64,000 nt of DNA from Pectobacterium zantedeschiae (GTDB lineage Bacteria; Pseudomonadota; Gammaproteobacteria; Enterobacterales; Enterobacteriaceae), in assembly GCF_004137795.1 (NCBI RefSeq), contig NZ_NWTM01000002.1:496001-560000 (forward strand), written 5' to 3'. The position numbers were made by a program, and so were the translations under genes. The notes under the pieces were generated by a model, which saw only the letters and a list, made by a program, of their open reading frames with translations, searched no databases and was not told where the DNA came from. Each line of letters opens with the position of its first letter. The stretch's first letter is position 1. Shown in pieces: positions 50,278-63,105 of this stretch.

Positions 50278-51423
50278 ATGAAAATAGTGATCGCACCGGA
50301 TTCTTATAAAGAAAGCCTGTCTGCACAAGAAGTTGCCACGCAGATTGAAAAGGGATTTCGTGAAATATTTCCCGATGCCTGCTATGTCAAATTACCCGTT
50401 GCAGATGGTGGGGAAGGAACAGTCGAAGCCATGGTGGCTGCGACTGATGGCAAGATTGTGAATGTTAAGGTGACAGGGCCGTTAGGCGATAATATTGATG
50501 CGTTCTTTGGTCTGTCTGGTGATGAAAAAACGGCTTTTATTGAGATGGCGGCGGCAAGCGGTCTGGAACGTGTGCCTTCTCAACGACGTAACCCATTAAA
50601 GACCACCAGCTATGGCACGGGCGAGTTGATTCGCTGCGCGTTGGATCACGGCGTTCGGCACTGCATCATCGGGATTGGTGGGAGCGCAACCAATGACGGC
50701 GGGTCGGGTATGGTGCAGGCTTTGGGGGTTAAGCTGCTGGATAAGCAGGGCGAACAGATTGGTTTTGGTGGTGGTGAACTCGACAAGCTTGCTCACATTG
50801 ACATCAGCGAGCTGGATGAGCGTATTAAAGGCTGTCGTTTTGAAGTGGCCTGCGATGTGACCAATCCGTTGACGGGTAAACAGGGCGCATCAGCTATTTT
50901 TGGTCCTCAGAAAGGCGCAACGCCTGCGATGATCGAACAGTTGGATAATGCGTTGAAACATTATGCCGCGGTGATCCGTCACGATCTGGACATGGACGTG
51001 GAACAGGTTCCTGGAGCCGGAGCCGCAGGCGGAATGGGCGCGGCATTACAGGCTTTTTGCGGCGCAGAGCTTCGTCAAGGTATTGAGATTGTTACGGAAG
51101 CACTGGGGTTGGATGAACTGGTTCGAGATGCCACGCTGGTGATTACCGGGGAAGGGCGTATCGACAGCCAGACGATCCATGGAAAAGTGCCGATTGGCGT
51201 GGCGCGAGTTGCCAAACAGTATAATAAACCGGTTATCGGTATTGCAGGCAGCCTGACGGCAGATGTTGCCGTGGTGCATGAACATGGCCTGGATGCCGTA
51301 TTCAGCGTGCTTTACAACATCTGTTCACTCGAAGAAGCGCTGGATAATGCGGCAGAGAATGTGCGAATGACGGCGCGTAATATCGCCGCCACGATCCGAC
51401 TGGCGCAGTCAGTATCGGGCTGA
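50278..51423 (+). CDS. garK: Glycerate 2-kinase
   Basis: A 381-residue kinase of the GarK family that phosphorylates D-glycerate to 2-phosphoglycerate, which enters glycolysis through enolase. Signature blocks are IAPDSYKESLSA (about 4-15), PVADGGEGTVEAM, IGIGGSATNDGGSGM (about 130-144) and GEGRID. Length equals E. coli GarK. With garD, gudD, garL and garR it completes the hexarate pathway within one locus. Confidence 0.97.
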   Translation: MKIVIAPDSYKESLSAQEVATQIEKGFREIFPDACYVKLPVADGGEGTVEAMVAATDGKIVNVKVTGPLGDNIDAFFGLSGDEKTAFIEMAAASGLERVPSQRRNPLKTTSYGTGELIRCALDHGVRHCIIGIGGSATNDGGSGMVQALGVKLLDKQGEQIGFGGGELDKLAHIDISELDERIKGCRFEVACDVTNPLTGKQGASAIFGPQKGATPAMIEQLDNALKHYAAVIRHDLDMDVEQVPGAGAAGGMGAALQAFCGAELRQGIEIVTEALGLDELVRDATLVITGEGRIDSQTIHGKVPIGVARVAKQYNKPVIGIAGSLTADVAVVHEHGLDAVFSVLYNICSLEEALDNAAENVRMTARNIAATIRLAQSVSG

Positions 51424-51550
51424 GTGCCATCGTGATTTAGATTCAATGTTGGTCTTACTACACTTTTTATGCGGGCGTAGACGCGGAGGCTGAGGCGGTT
51501 TCGTGCGCCACAATACTGCTATTCCATGCTACTTCGCAGTACGCGCCCGA

Positions 51551-51816
51551 CACGGGGCGGCTCAATCGCCGCTCGCCCCGTGACCCCTAGGCTTTCGGCG
51601 TAAATTATGCCGCTGACGCGGTGCCTTCGTCGATATCCGACTTAACGGACCGCTTGCGACACGTTTACTCGCCCCATAAATGGGGCTCGCCCTTCGGGCC
51701 AGCACGAGTGCTGTTCAAAAACGTCTTTGACGTTTTTGTCCGACGTGGCGCAAGCTTTCGCCGCGTCCTGCGGCTCATCCGAAGCCCGCTATCTCCTCAG
51801 CATAATTTTTTACGCC
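51551..51816 (+). ncRNA. Candidate structured element, copy 1 (novel multi-hairpin family)
   Basis: Nested and chained stems fill the garK-barA gap. They are: a 5' hairpin (CACGGGGCG 51551-51559 with CGCCCCGTG 51574-51582); outer stem (AATTATGC 51603-51610 with GCATAATT 51800-51807); CCGC-TGAC-GCGG hairpin; an interrupted stem (51632-51648 with 51779-51793); stem P1 (51652-51663 with 51744-51755, one A-G mismatch); four hairpins H1-H4 (51671-51737); and hairpin H5 (51760-51774). The same order and linkers occur at 58559-58822 with different stem sequences. Transcription is not shown. It could instead act as DNA. Confidence 0.6.
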
Positions 51817-51870
51817 CGATAACGGCAAAACCCACGATGTTCTCCTGTATTTGTGACGAAGAGACTGCGC

Positions 51871-54666
51871 TTATGGGAGTCGGGGATTGATATGCCGCTG
51901 GGCGGCTTTGTTGACGTTGTCGATCTCGTCCAGTAACTCCAGCCATTCGGGTTCCAGATCGCTGGCGTGAACGCCTTTACGCAACTGTTGTTCCAGATAG
52001 CGGCAGATGCGTTTCAGACGCGGGACGCCGCTGTAGCTACAACTGCCGTGCAGTTTGTGGACCAGCTCGATAATGTCGTCATCCGTCTGACCATTCAGCA
52101 CCTTTTCTATCTTCTGCCGAACTTCCGGTAGGAAATCCAACAGCATTTGTAACAGATCACGCGCCAGTTCCGGCTTGTTAGCCGCCTGCTGCTGTGCCAG
52201 CGCCCAGTCGAGCGACAGTTGACTATCGTCGTGCTCGTTCAGCAAACCTGCGATGTTACCTCGATCGCGCTTCAACGGATCTTTGCGCGCGTGGCGAGTC
52301 AGCACGCTTTTTAGCATCTGCTCGTCTATCGGTTTAGCCAGATAGTCATCCATACCTGAGCGCAGCAGATGCTCACGTTCACCCGTCATGGTTTGTGCTG
52401 TCACCGCGATGATAGGTGTCGTGGCATGATGGGGGATCTGGCGGATCAGCTCGCTGGCGCAAATTCCATCCATACCCGGCATTTGAATATCCATCAGGAT
52501 AATGTCGATTTGGTGCATTTTTGCCTGTGAAATAGCGTCTGTCCCGCTTTCGCATAGGATAATTGTATCGACCTGTTCCTCCAGCAGTGTACCGATTAGT
52601 TTCAGGTTGGCTGGGTTGTCATCCACCGCCATCACGCTGAGCGGCAGACGGGCTGGATGGCGGACGACACTCTGGTGCGATGTGGCGACGTCCGGCAGAA
52701 AAGAGAGCTGGAACAGAGTGTTGTCCTGTAGCAACGGCAGCAGGCGAGATGCCGACAGAGGTTTACTCAGGCACGCATGTACCCCAAAGGTTTTCAACTG
52801 CTCGGCATCCATTTGCGCCAGGCTGGGCAGCGCCAGAATCACGCAAGGCGCTCGGCGGCAGATATCGCGCAATCTAGGCGTGTAGTCGAGCAGCGTATTG
52901 CGATATTGCACGGGAACACCGAGCAGTAGGATATCAAAATCCCCTTCCGGCAATTGCTCAAACGTCGGGCTATAGCTCACTATCAGCGGCGTCTGGCTCA
53001 GGATATCCAGCGTGGCCTGTGCAGCGATGGGATGGTACTCGACGTAGGCCAGATGTTTGCCTTGCAGCATTGTATAGGCAGGCTCACTCGGTATGGCGTG
53101 AGGATTGAGCGGCAGTGTGATGTGGAACCAGAAGGTCGACCCTTTGTTAAGTTGGCTCTGGAAACTGATATCTCCACCCATTTCCTTGACCAGACGCTGG
53201 GTGATGACCAGTCCAAGTCCCGTGCCACCATGTCGGCGTGAGATACTGGTGTCGGCCTGACGGAAAGCCTGAAACAGCTGTGACTGTTGCAATTCGGCAA
53301 TGCCGATGCCTGTGTCACGTATCTGCACCTCTAGCTGAACCTGATGATGTTCCTGCCGGCGCTTCTCCACGCGAATATCGATATTGCCCTGTTCAGTGAA
53401 CTTAATCGCGTTGCCCAGCAGGTTGGTGATGATTTGCTGTATCCGCAGCGGATCGCCGACAAACTGTTCGGGAACATCATTCTGAATACTGAGCGTCAGC
53501 TCCAACCCTTTTTCATGTGCCGTATGTGCCAGCAACATCACGACATCATCCAGCGCGTTGTGCAGGGAAAACGGAATATCTTCCAGTACTAGCTTTCCAG
53601 CCTCCAGCTTCGAGAAATCCAGCACATCATTAATAATATTCAGCAGGTTATTGGCAGAGCGTTCGATGGTGAGCAGATAGTCGGTTTGCGTCGTGTTTAG
53701 CGGGGTCTTCAAGGTTTGACGGGTGAAACCGATCACGCCATTCAGCGGTGTTCTCAGTTCATGTGACATATTTGCCAGAAACTCAGACTTAATCCGCGCG
53801 GCTTCCTGCGCCCGTTTTTTAGCCAGATCCAGTTCGACGTTTTGGATCTCCATTTGCTCCAGCGTTTCCCGCAGATCGTAGGTCGCCTGATCGATATTTT
53901 GCTGCATTTCTTCGTGGTAGGCCGTCAGCGACATCGCCATCGAGTTAATGCCGTTTTTCAACATATCCAGCTCACCGAGCATGTAACCTTCCACCCGGCT
54001 ATCCAACTGCCCGCGGCGAATGCGATCAACGGTATCAACCATGTTACGGATCGGAGTCGTGACGTCTCGCATCAGGCGATAGGCAAAGAGGACAGCGGCA
54101 CCCAAAGATAACAGCAGCAAGAGCGTGGCGATAAAGATTTCCTGATATTGCTGAAGCCGAATGGCGCTGGTATCCAGCTCGATCACCAGATAACCGAGAG
54201 GCGTCACCGTACCGGGTAGTATGGGTGTCCCTCCTGTCGGCATAAATTCGCTGTCATTGGCGATTGGCATGTGCAGAATCAGTGAATCATTCTTGTAGTG
54301 CAGGTGTAGCTTATTGTACGAAAGTGCATCGCTGCTGAGCGGCTGTAATGTCACGTTGTTGCGTACATTGGTCGTAGCCAATAGCTGATTGCGTGCATCG
54401 AACACGCTAATGGTGCGAATAATCGCGGAGTGGCGGCGATGAAGCGTGTTGATTAATGCAGGTATCGTGTCCATCTGGCGATGGGTAATGGCGTAAGCGC
54501 TGATGGTCGCCAGCGGTTCAATGATACTGGTGCCAGAATCGGCCAACTGCGCCTGCAACTGATTGTAACGATGGATGACGAAGAACGAGCTGAGCAGCAG
54601 CCCGATCATGAGCGTCGGTGCCAAAATCAGTATCAACATCCGTGCACGAAGACTGTATTTGGTCAT
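51871..54666 (-). CDS. barA: Hybrid sensor histidine kinase BarA (GacS/ExpS)
   Basis: A 931-residue inner-membrane hybrid kinase that phosphorylates UvrY/GacA (ExpA), driving the Csr/Rsm small RNAs; in soft-rot bacteria this system controls pectinases and quorum-linked virulence. Order: membrane helix (about 10-32), periplasmic sensor, second helix (about 176-198), HAMP (about 199-251), HisKA with His302 in MSHELRTP, ATPase domain (about 400-520), a degenerate receiver (about 530-650), a receiver with Asp726 in [11 protein letters not shown], and an HPt domain with His873 in [10 protein letters not shown]. All phosphorelay residues are present. Confidence 0.97.
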   Translation of the reverse strand: MTKYSLRARMLILILAPTLMIGLLLSSFFVIHRYNQLQAQLADSGTSIIEPLATISAYAITHRQMDTIPALINTLHRRHSAIIRTISVFDARNQLLATTNVRNNVTLQPLSSDALSYNKLHLHYKNDSLILHMPIANDSEFMPTGGTPILPGTVTPLGYLVIELDTSAIRLQQYQEIFIATLLLLLSLGAAVLFAYRLMRDVTTPIRNMVDTVDRIRRGQLDSRVEGYMLGELDMLKNGINSMAMSLTAYHEEMQQNIDQATYDLRETLEQMEIQNVELDLAKKRAQEAARIKSEFLANMSHELRTPLNGVIGFTRQTLKTPLNTTQTDYLLTIERSANNLLNIINDVLDFSKLEAGKLVLEDIPFSLHNALDDVVMLLAHTAHEKGLELTLSIQNDVPEQFVGDPLRIQQIITNLLGNAIKFTEQGNIDIRVEKRRQEHHQVQLEVQIRDTGIGIAELQQSQLFQAFRQADTSISRRHGGTGLGLVITQRLVKEMGGDISFQSQLNKGSTFWFHITLPLNPHAIPSEPAYTMLQGKHLAYVEYHPIAAQATLDILSQTPLIVSYSPTFEQLPEGDFDILLLGVPVQYRNTLLDYTPRLRDICRRAPCVILALPSLAQMDAEQLKTFGVHACLSKPLSASRLLPLLQDNTLFQLSFLPDVATSHQSVVRHPARLPLSVMAVDDNPANLKLIGTLLEEQVDTIILCESGTDAISQAKMHQIDIILMDIQMPGMDGICASELIRQIPHHATTPIIAVTAQTMTGEREHLLRSGMDDYLAKPIDEQMLKSVLTRHARKDPLKRDRGNIAGLLNEHDDSQLSLDWALAQQQAANKPELARDLLQMLLDFLPEVRQKIEKVLNGQTDDDIIELVHKLHGSCSYSGVPRLKRICRYLEQQLRKGVHASDLEPEWLELLDEIDNVNKAAQRHINPRLP

Positions 54667-54723
54667 GAGGTTCCAATGTGGGAGAATTAGAGGATGCTAG
54701 GCACCCTATTATTTAATTTAGTT

Positions 54724-54848
54724 ATACCTTAAATAATTCGAGTTGCAGGAAGGCTGCGACACAGTGAATCCCCAGGAGCTTACTCAGGTAAGTGACTGGG
54801 GTGAGCGAGGAAAGCCAACGCACATGCAGCTTGAAGTATGACAGGTAT
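54724..54848 (-). repeat. Palindrome-ended repeat (125-bp form)
   Basis: Ends ATACCT and AGGTAT are inverted, with arms TAATTCGAGTTGCAG and TGCAGCTTGAAGTATG. Inside is one hairpin with CCCCAG/CTGGGG and CTTAC/GTAAG stems, shared with the 273-bp copy at 24983. The H1-H4 cassettes of that copy are absent. It fills the barA-rlmD gap, where the two genes diverge. Confidence 0.85.
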
Positions 54849-54892
54849 TTGGGGACAGCCGTTCAACTTAAGAGATCAATCGATAGTACATT

Positions 54893-56242
54893 ATGGCGCA
54901 ATTCTACTCTCCAAACCGGCGTGTGACGACCCGGAAAGCGGTTCCAGCGAAAAACCTCACTGTTACGGTCACGTCACTTGACCCGTTTGGTCAAGGTGTA
55001 GCGCGTCACGAAGGAAAGACGGTTTTTGTCACAGGTGTGCTGCCGGGAGAGCAGGCCGAGGTTCAACTGACGGAAGAGAAGCGTCAGTTTTCACATGCAA
55101 AACTCAAACGCCTGCTGACGCCTAGCCCGCAGCGTGTTGAGCCACGGTGCCCTCATTTTACCCGCTGCGGCGGCTGTCAGCAGCAGCATGCAGAAATTAC
55201 GCTGCAACAGAGCAGCAAAACGGCGGCATTGATGCGCATGATGACGCGGGAAACGGGCGTTGAGCTGCCAGCCGCATCGCTTATTGCTGGCACACCTTAT
55301 GCCTATCGGAGGCGTGCGCGGCTTGCGTTATACTTTCAGGCAAAAGAACAGCGGTTGTTGATGGGCTATCGACAGTCAAATTCTCACGATCTGGTGGATA
55401 TCAAAGCCTGTCCGGTATTGCGCCCCGAGCTTGAAGCGCTGCTGCAACCGCTGCGCGATTGTTTAAGCCAGTTAAGCGCGGTGAAGCGTCTTGGGCATGT
55501 GGAGCTGGTGCAGGCGGAGAATGGTCCGCTGCTGGTGCTGCGGCATCTCGATCCGCTGCATCCAGCAGATGAGCAAGCGTTGCGTGATTTTGCCCAGCGG
55601 CAGGGCGTCTCGGTTTATCTGGCGCCAGATGCTGACTCATTGACGTGTTTGCACGGTGAAGAACCGGTTTATCACGTTGCTGGGCTGACGCTGGCATTTA
55701 GCCCGCGTGATTTTATTCAGGTCAATGACGCGGTGAATCAGCAGATGGTCGCGCAGGCGTTAGCGTGGTTGGATGTGCAACCACAGGATAGAATATTGGA
55801 TCTGTTTTGCGGTATGGGCAATTTTACGCTGCCGCTGGCACAGCGTGCCGCCAGTGTTGTCGGTGTAGAAGGGGTGACCGCGCTGGTCGAGAAAGGGCGC
55901 GAGAATGCCCGACGCAATGCCCTGTCCAACGTCACATTTTTTCACCAAAATCTTGAGGACGACGTCACACAGCAGCCGTGGGCGGCTCAGGGTTTTGATA
56001 AGATATTACTTGATCCGGCACGTGCGGGCGCGGCAGGCGTGATGGAGCAGATAACCAGACTGGCACCGAAACGGGTGGTGTATGTTTCCTGTAACGCCAC
56101 GACGCTAGCACGCGACAGCAAAGTCTTACTCTCAGCCGGTTACCGACTGGCTAATGTCGCGATGTTGGATATGTTTCCACATACCGGACACCTTGAATCG
56201 ATGGCACTGTTTTTGCACGACACCGGCACGCGAAAGGCGTAA
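54893..56242 (+). CDS. rlmD: 23S rRNA (uracil-1939-C5)-methyltransferase
   Basis: A 449-residue SAM-dependent RNA methyltransferase. The N-terminal TRAM domain (about 15-75) is followed by a [4Fe-4S] cysteine cluster (Cys86, Cys92, Cys95 in [11 protein letters not shown], and Cys173). The methyltransferase domain has [13 protein letters not shown] (about 303-315), LLDPARAGA and the catalytic Cys in [13 protein letters not shown] (about 398-410). It is divergent from barA, as in E. coli. Confidence 0.97.
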   Translation: MAQFYSPNRRVTTRKAVPAKNLTVTVTSLDPFGQGVARHEGKTVFVTGVLPGEQAEVQLTEEKRQFSHAKLKRLLTPSPQRVEPRCPHFTRCGGCQQQHAEITLQQSSKTAALMRMMTRETGVELPAASLIAGTPYAYRRRARLALYFQAKEQRLLMGYRQSNSHDLVDIKACPVLRPELEALLQPLRDCLSQLSAVKRLGHVELVQAENGPLLVLRHLDPLHPADEQALRDFAQRQGVSVYLAPDADSLTCLHGEEPVYHVAGLTLAFSPRDFIQVNDAVNQQMVAQALAWLDVQPQDRILDLFCGMGNFTLPLAQRAASVVGVEGVTALVEKGRENARRNALSNVTFFHQNLEDDVTQQPWAAQGFDKILLDPARAGAAGVMEQITRLAPKRVVYVSCNATTLARDSKVLLSAGYRLANVAMLDMFPHTGHLESMALFLHDTGTRKA

Positions 56243-56295
56243 TAAGCCGCAGAGTCGCGTCGTTTGCAAGGTGAAAGGTAACGTAGGGAGAAATT

Positions 56296-58533
56296 ATGGT
56301 TGCGGTAAGAAGTGCGCATTTGAATACGGCAGGTGAATTTGTCCCTGACGCGTGGATTGCTTCACTGGGCATTGCCAGTCAGCAATCGTGTGAACGTTTA
56401 GCCGAAACCTGGCGTTACTGTGAGCAGCAAACGCAAGATCAGCCCGATGCGCCGCTACTGCTGTGGCGTGGCATCGAAATGGTGGAAATCCTGTCCACGC
56501 TCAGCATGGACAATGACAGCATGCGTGCGGCGCTGCTCTTTCCGCTGGCGGATGCGAACGTGGTCGATGAACCGACGCTGGAAGCGGCGTTTGGGAAAAA
56601 CATCGTTGATTTGGTGCATGGCGTGCGCGATATGGATGCAATCCGCCAGCTCAAAGCGACGCAGAATGATTCGGGCGCGTCTGAGCAGGTAGATAACATC
56701 CGCCGCATGCTGCTGGCGATGGTGGAAGATTTCCGCTGCGTAGTCATCAAGCTTGCCGAGCGGATCGCGCACCTGCGTGAAGTGAAGGATGCCCCTGAAG
56801 AAGAACGGGTATTGGCGGCCAAAGAGTGTACCAATATCTACGCACCGTTGGCGAACCGCTTGGGTATCGGTCAGTTGAAGTGGGAGTTGGAGGATTTCTG
56901 CTTCCGCTACCTGCATCCTGATGAATATAAAAAAATCGCCAAGCTGCTGCACGAGCGTCGTATCGATCGTGCGCAGTACATTGATGATTTTGTTAAAACG
57001 CTACGCGATGCGATGAAAGAAGAGGGCGTTCAGGCAGAGATCTATGGCCGTCCCAAGCATATCTACAGCATCTGGCGCAAGATGCAGAAGAAAGCGCTGT
57101 CGTTTGATGAACTGTTCGATGTGCGTGCAGTACGCATCGTCGTTGAGCGTTTGCAGGACTGCTACGGGGCGCTAGGGATCGTGCACACGCACTATCGCCA
57201 TCTACCGGACGAGTTTGACGATTACGTTGCTAACCCCAAACCGAACGGCTATCAATCCATCCATACCGTGGTGTTAGGGCCGGGTGGAAAGACGCTCGAA
57301 ATTCAGATTCGTACGCGTCAAATGCATGAAGATGCAGAGCTGGGCGTTGCGGCACACTGGAAATATAAAGAAGGCACCTCCGTAGGCGGGCGCTCCGGTT
57401 ACGAAGGGCGTATTGCCTGGCTGCGTAAACTGCTGGCTTGGCAGGAAGAAGTGGCTGATTCCAATGACGTGCTGGACGAAGTTCGCAGCCAGGTATTTGA
57501 CGATCGCGTTTATGTCTTTACGCCGAAAGGCGACGTGGTGGACCTTCCTGCGGGTTCCACGCCGTTGGATTTTGCTTATCACATCCACAGCGATATCGGA
57601 CACCGCTGCATCGGGGCGAAAATCGGCGGACGTATTGTGCCGTTTACCTACCAGTTGCAAATGGGCGATCAGATTGAAGTTATCACCCAGAAGCAGCCGA
57701 ATCCAAGCCGCGACTGGCTGAATCCAAATCTGGGTTACATCACAACCAGCCGTGGGCGTTCCAAGATCCAGAACTGGTTCCGTAAGCAAGATCGCGACAA
57801 GAACATTCTGGCGGGTCGACAGATTCTGGATGACGAACTGGCGCATCTGGGAGTCAGCCTGAAAGCGGCGGAAAAACTGCTGTTGCCGCGTTACAACGTG
57901 AATTCGTTGGATGAATTACTGGCTGCCATTGGCGGCGGTGATGTTCGTCTAAACCAGATGGTGAATTTCCTGCAATCGCAGTTAAAACAGCCGAGTGCGG
58001 AAGAACTGGATCGCGAAGCGCTACGCCAACTGACGCAAAAAACGCATCAGCCGCCAGCGCGCAGCAATAATAAAGACAACGGCCGCGTGGTGGTTGAAGG
58101 CGTTGGCAATCTGATGCATCACATTGCCCGCTGCTGCCAGCCGATTCCGGGTGATGAGATCACCGGGTTTATTACACGCGGACGGGGGATCTCGATTCAC
58201 CGCGCTGACTGTGAACAACTGGACGAACTGCGTGCAAGTTCGCCGGAGCGCATTGTGGACGCGGTATGGGGTGAAAGCTACTCCAGCGGCTATTCGCTGG
58301 TGGTGAGGGTAATCGCCAACGATCGTAGCGGTCTGCTGCGAGATATCACCACGATTCTGGCGAATGAGAAGGTTAATGTACTGGGCGTCGCCAGCCGTAG
58401 CGACACCAAGCAGCAACTGGCAACGATTGATATGGATATCGAGATCTACAACCTGCAAGTGCTGAGTCGCATTCTGGCGAAGCTCAACCAACTGCCGGAT
58501 GTGATTGATGCGCGGCGTCAGCAGGGGGCGTAA
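56296..58533 (+). CDS. relA: GTP pyrophosphokinase (ppGpp synthetase I)
   Basis: A 745-residue RelA that makes (p)ppGpp when uncharged tRNA enters the ribosomal A site. The pseudo-hydrolase domain (about 55-200) has FPLADANVVDE in place of the HD motif, so it should be synthetase only. The synthetase domain (about 245-360) has RPKHIYSIWRKMQ and NPKPNGYQSIHT. TGS (about 405-465), helical, zinc-finger (ARCCQPIPGDEI) and ACT (about 665-745) domains follow. Length equals E. coli RelA (744). It starts 53 bases after rlmD. Confidence 0.98.
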   Translation: MVAVRSAHLNTAGEFVPDAWIASLGIASQQSCERLAETWRYCEQQTQDQPDAPLLLWRGIEMVEILSTLSMDNDSMRAALLFPLADANVVDEPTLEAAFGKNIVDLVHGVRDMDAIRQLKATQNDSGASEQVDNIRRMLLAMVEDFRCVVIKLAERIAHLREVKDAPEEERVLAAKECTNIYAPLANRLGIGQLKWELEDFCFRYLHPDEYKKIAKLLHERRIDRAQYIDDFVKTLRDAMKEEGVQAEIYGRPKHIYSIWRKMQKKALSFDELFDVRAVRIVVERLQDCYGALGIVHTHYRHLPDEFDDYVANPKPNGYQSIHTVVLGPGGKTLEIQIRTRQMHEDAELGVAAHWKYKEGTSVGGRSGYEGRIAWLRKLLAWQEEVADSNDVLDEVRSQVFDDRVYVFTPKGDVVDLPAGSTPLDFAYHIHSDIGHRCIGAKIGGRIVPFTYQLQMGDQIEVITQKQPNPSRDWLNPNLGYITTSRGRSKIQNWFRKQDRDKNILAGRQILDDELAHLGVSLKAAEKLLLPRYNVNSLDELLAAIGGGDVRLNQMVNFLQSQLKQPSAEELDREALRQLTQKTHQPPARSNNKDNGRVVVEGVGNLMHHIARCCQPIPGDEITGFITRGRGISIHRADCEQLDELRASSPERIVDAVWGESYSSGYSLVVRVIANDRSGLLRDITTILANEKVNVLGVASRSDTKQQLATIDMDIEIYNLQVLSRILAKLNQLPDVIDARRQQGA

Positions 58534-58558
58534 ATGATGGTTTTGTGTTTTGCCTCAA

Positions 58559-58822
58559 GCGTAAAAATTACGCTGAGGAAACACAGTCATCCAGGATGAG
58601 TGGCATGGATGCCACGAAAGTCGCTGCCGCGTAGGACAGAAACGTCATAGACGTTTTTGAACAGCACTTGTGCTGGCCCGAAGGGAGAGCCCCATTTATG
58701 GGGCGAGTAAACGCGTCAGCGACGGTCCGCCAGATGACTGTATTTCCGAAGGCACCGCGAAGCGGCGTAATTCCCGCGTAAAAGACTGGGGTCACGGGGC
58801 GGCGTCGATTGGACGCCCCGTG
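58559..58822 (-). ncRNA. Candidate structured element, copy 2 (novel multi-hairpin family)
   Basis: Same architecture as copy 1, read on the minus strand. It comprises: 5' hairpin (58793-58822); outer stem (58765-58772 with 58566-58573); CCGC-GCGG hairpin; a 15-bp stem (58733-58747 with 58577-58591) that is complete only if the minus strand is the sense strand, where the one odd pair becomes G-U; stem P1 (58712-58723 with 58620-58631) with the A-G mismatch of copy 1; H1-H4 (58639-58704); and H5 (58600-58615). The core from 58559 to 58778 is 220 bases, the same as copy 1. It occupies the place of mazEF between relA and mazG. Confidence 0.6.
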
Positions 58823-58930
58823 TCGGGCGCGACGCAGTTGCGGAAATGATCGTTGGAATATATCGCGCACGAAACCTCTCCAGCTTGTCTGCAATCTTCG
58901 TAAAAATAATTTTTGATTTTCAGGAATATT

Positions 58931-59743
58931 ATGACTGTATCTTTGACGAATTTATCCTCCGTCGAGCGCCTGCTCGCCATCATGAAAACCCTCCGCGATC
59001 CCGAAAATGGCTGTCCGTGGGACAAAAAGCAGACCTTTGACACCATCGCACCCTATACGCTGGAAGAAACGTACGAAGTATTGGATGCCATCAGCCGTCA
59101 GGATTTTGATGATTTGCGCGGTGAGTTAGGAGATTTGCTGTTTCAGGTGGTGTTTTATGCACAAATGGCGCAGGAAAAAGGATTGTTCGATTTCTCCGAC
59201 GTGTGTAACGCCATCAGTGACAAGCTGGAACGTCGCCATCCACATATTTTCGGTGAACTGACGCTGACGGACAGTGAAGCCGTGCTGGCAAACTGGGAAC
59301 AGACAAAAGCGCAGGAACGTGCGGAAAAAGATCGTCACTCGCCGTTAGATGATATTCCTGATGCGCTGCCTGCCTTGATGAAAGCGCAAAAGATTCAGCA
59401 GCGTTGTTCGTCTGTTGGCTTCGATTGGGACAGCCTGGGCCCGGTGCTCGACAAAGTGTATGAAGAGATCGATGAGGTGATGTTTGAGGCACGGCAAGCC
59501 GTTGTCGATGAAGAAAAATTAGGTGAAGAGATTGGTGATTTATTGTTCGCCACAGTCAATCTCTCTCGTCATCTGGGACACAAGGCCGAGAATGCATTAC
59601 AGGCTGCCAATCGCAAGTTCACTCGTCGTTTTCGTGAGGTAGAACAAATTGTTACGGCATCGGGAAAAACGTTGGAACAGGCGACATTGGACGAAATGGA
59701 AGCCGCATGGCAGCAGGTGAAAAAACAGGAAATAAGCCACTAA
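58931..59743 (+). CDS. mazG: Nucleoside triphosphate pyrophosphohydrolase MazG
   Basis: A 270-residue two-domain MazG that hydrolyses NTPs and dNTPs to monophosphates and in E. coli lowers ppGpp. The C-terminal catalytic domain is preceded by an N-terminal domain with the same fold; both carry the metal motif EExxE (EETYEVLD about 41-48, EEIDEVMFE near 182). The start MTVSLTN follows AGGAATATT. In E. coli mazG is last in relA-mazEF-mazG; mazEF is absent here. Confidence 0.95.
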   Translation: MTVSLTNLSSVERLLAIMKTLRDPENGCPWDKKQTFDTIAPYTLEETYEVLDAISRQDFDDLRGELGDLLFQVVFYAQMAQEKGLFDFSDVCNAISDKLERRHPHIFGELTLTDSEAVLANWEQTKAQERAEKDRHSPLDDIPDALPALMKAQKIQQRCSSVGFDWDSLGPVLDKVYEEIDEVMFEARQAVVDEEKLGEEIGDLLFATVNLSRHLGHKAENALQAANRKFTRRFREVEQIVTASGKTLEQATLDEMEAAWQQVKKQEISH

Positions 59744-59886
59744 ATCGTTTTTAATCGTAGGCTGTTTTTTTATCTATTTTAGTGATTTTATTTTATTGTT
59801 TTTAAAGATAATTGTAGGTGTTGGTGAGGGTGGTTTTATCTCGTCTTCGCCTGTGTTGGAATCGCCACATTGTGTAAAACGAACAT

Positions 59887-59915
59887 TTGTGGCGCTCATC
59901 AGGTTCAGGTATACT
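59887..59915 (+). promoter_or_regulatory. Sigma-70 promoter of pyrG
   Basis: TTGTGG, 17 bases, TATACT, about 55 bases before the pyrG ATG. The -10 matches 5 of 6 consensus positions. Confidence 0.55.
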
Positions 59916-59954
59916 ACTTTCCCGTCTTGGTACCTCCATCGTCTTTAAACCTAA

Positions 59955-61607
<1,653 letters not shown>

Positions 61608-61617
61608 GAGTTATACC

Positions 61618-61647
61618 AGCAACGCGCGATCGCTATCGCGCGTTGCT
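61618..61647 (+). terminator. Hairpin between pyrG and eno
   Basis: A perfect 13-base-pair stem (61618-61630 with 61635-61647) of high GC content. T-rich sequence appears only about ten bases later, so it may be a partial terminator; eno has its own leader after it. Confidence 0.6.
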
Positions 61648-61672
61648 CGTCTAGGGTTTTAGTTCTATCTAA

Positions 61673-63001
<1,329 letters not shown>

Positions 63002-63067
63002 TTGCGTCTCCGGCGTAATCAGGTGGCTGAGAAAGCGGCCTGATAGCGCGTCAACGTGATTAGCTAT

Positions 63068-63105
63068 AAAAATCCAGAAGCGTGAAAGCGTTTCTGGATT
63101 TTTTT
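63068..63105 (+). terminator. Terminator after eno
   Basis: AAAAATCCAGAA (63068-63079) with TTTCTGGATTTTT (63091-63103) forms a strong stem with an inner GCG/CGC extension, ending in a T run. Strong intrinsic terminator; its T run leads directly into the tandem repeats. Confidence 0.92.

Noticed and set aside
51424-51870. Frames crossing the garK-barA gap as small genes
   Set aside because: A plus-strand frame at 51621-51890 runs through the hairpin element and into the end of barA; its translation changes completely between the two element copies.
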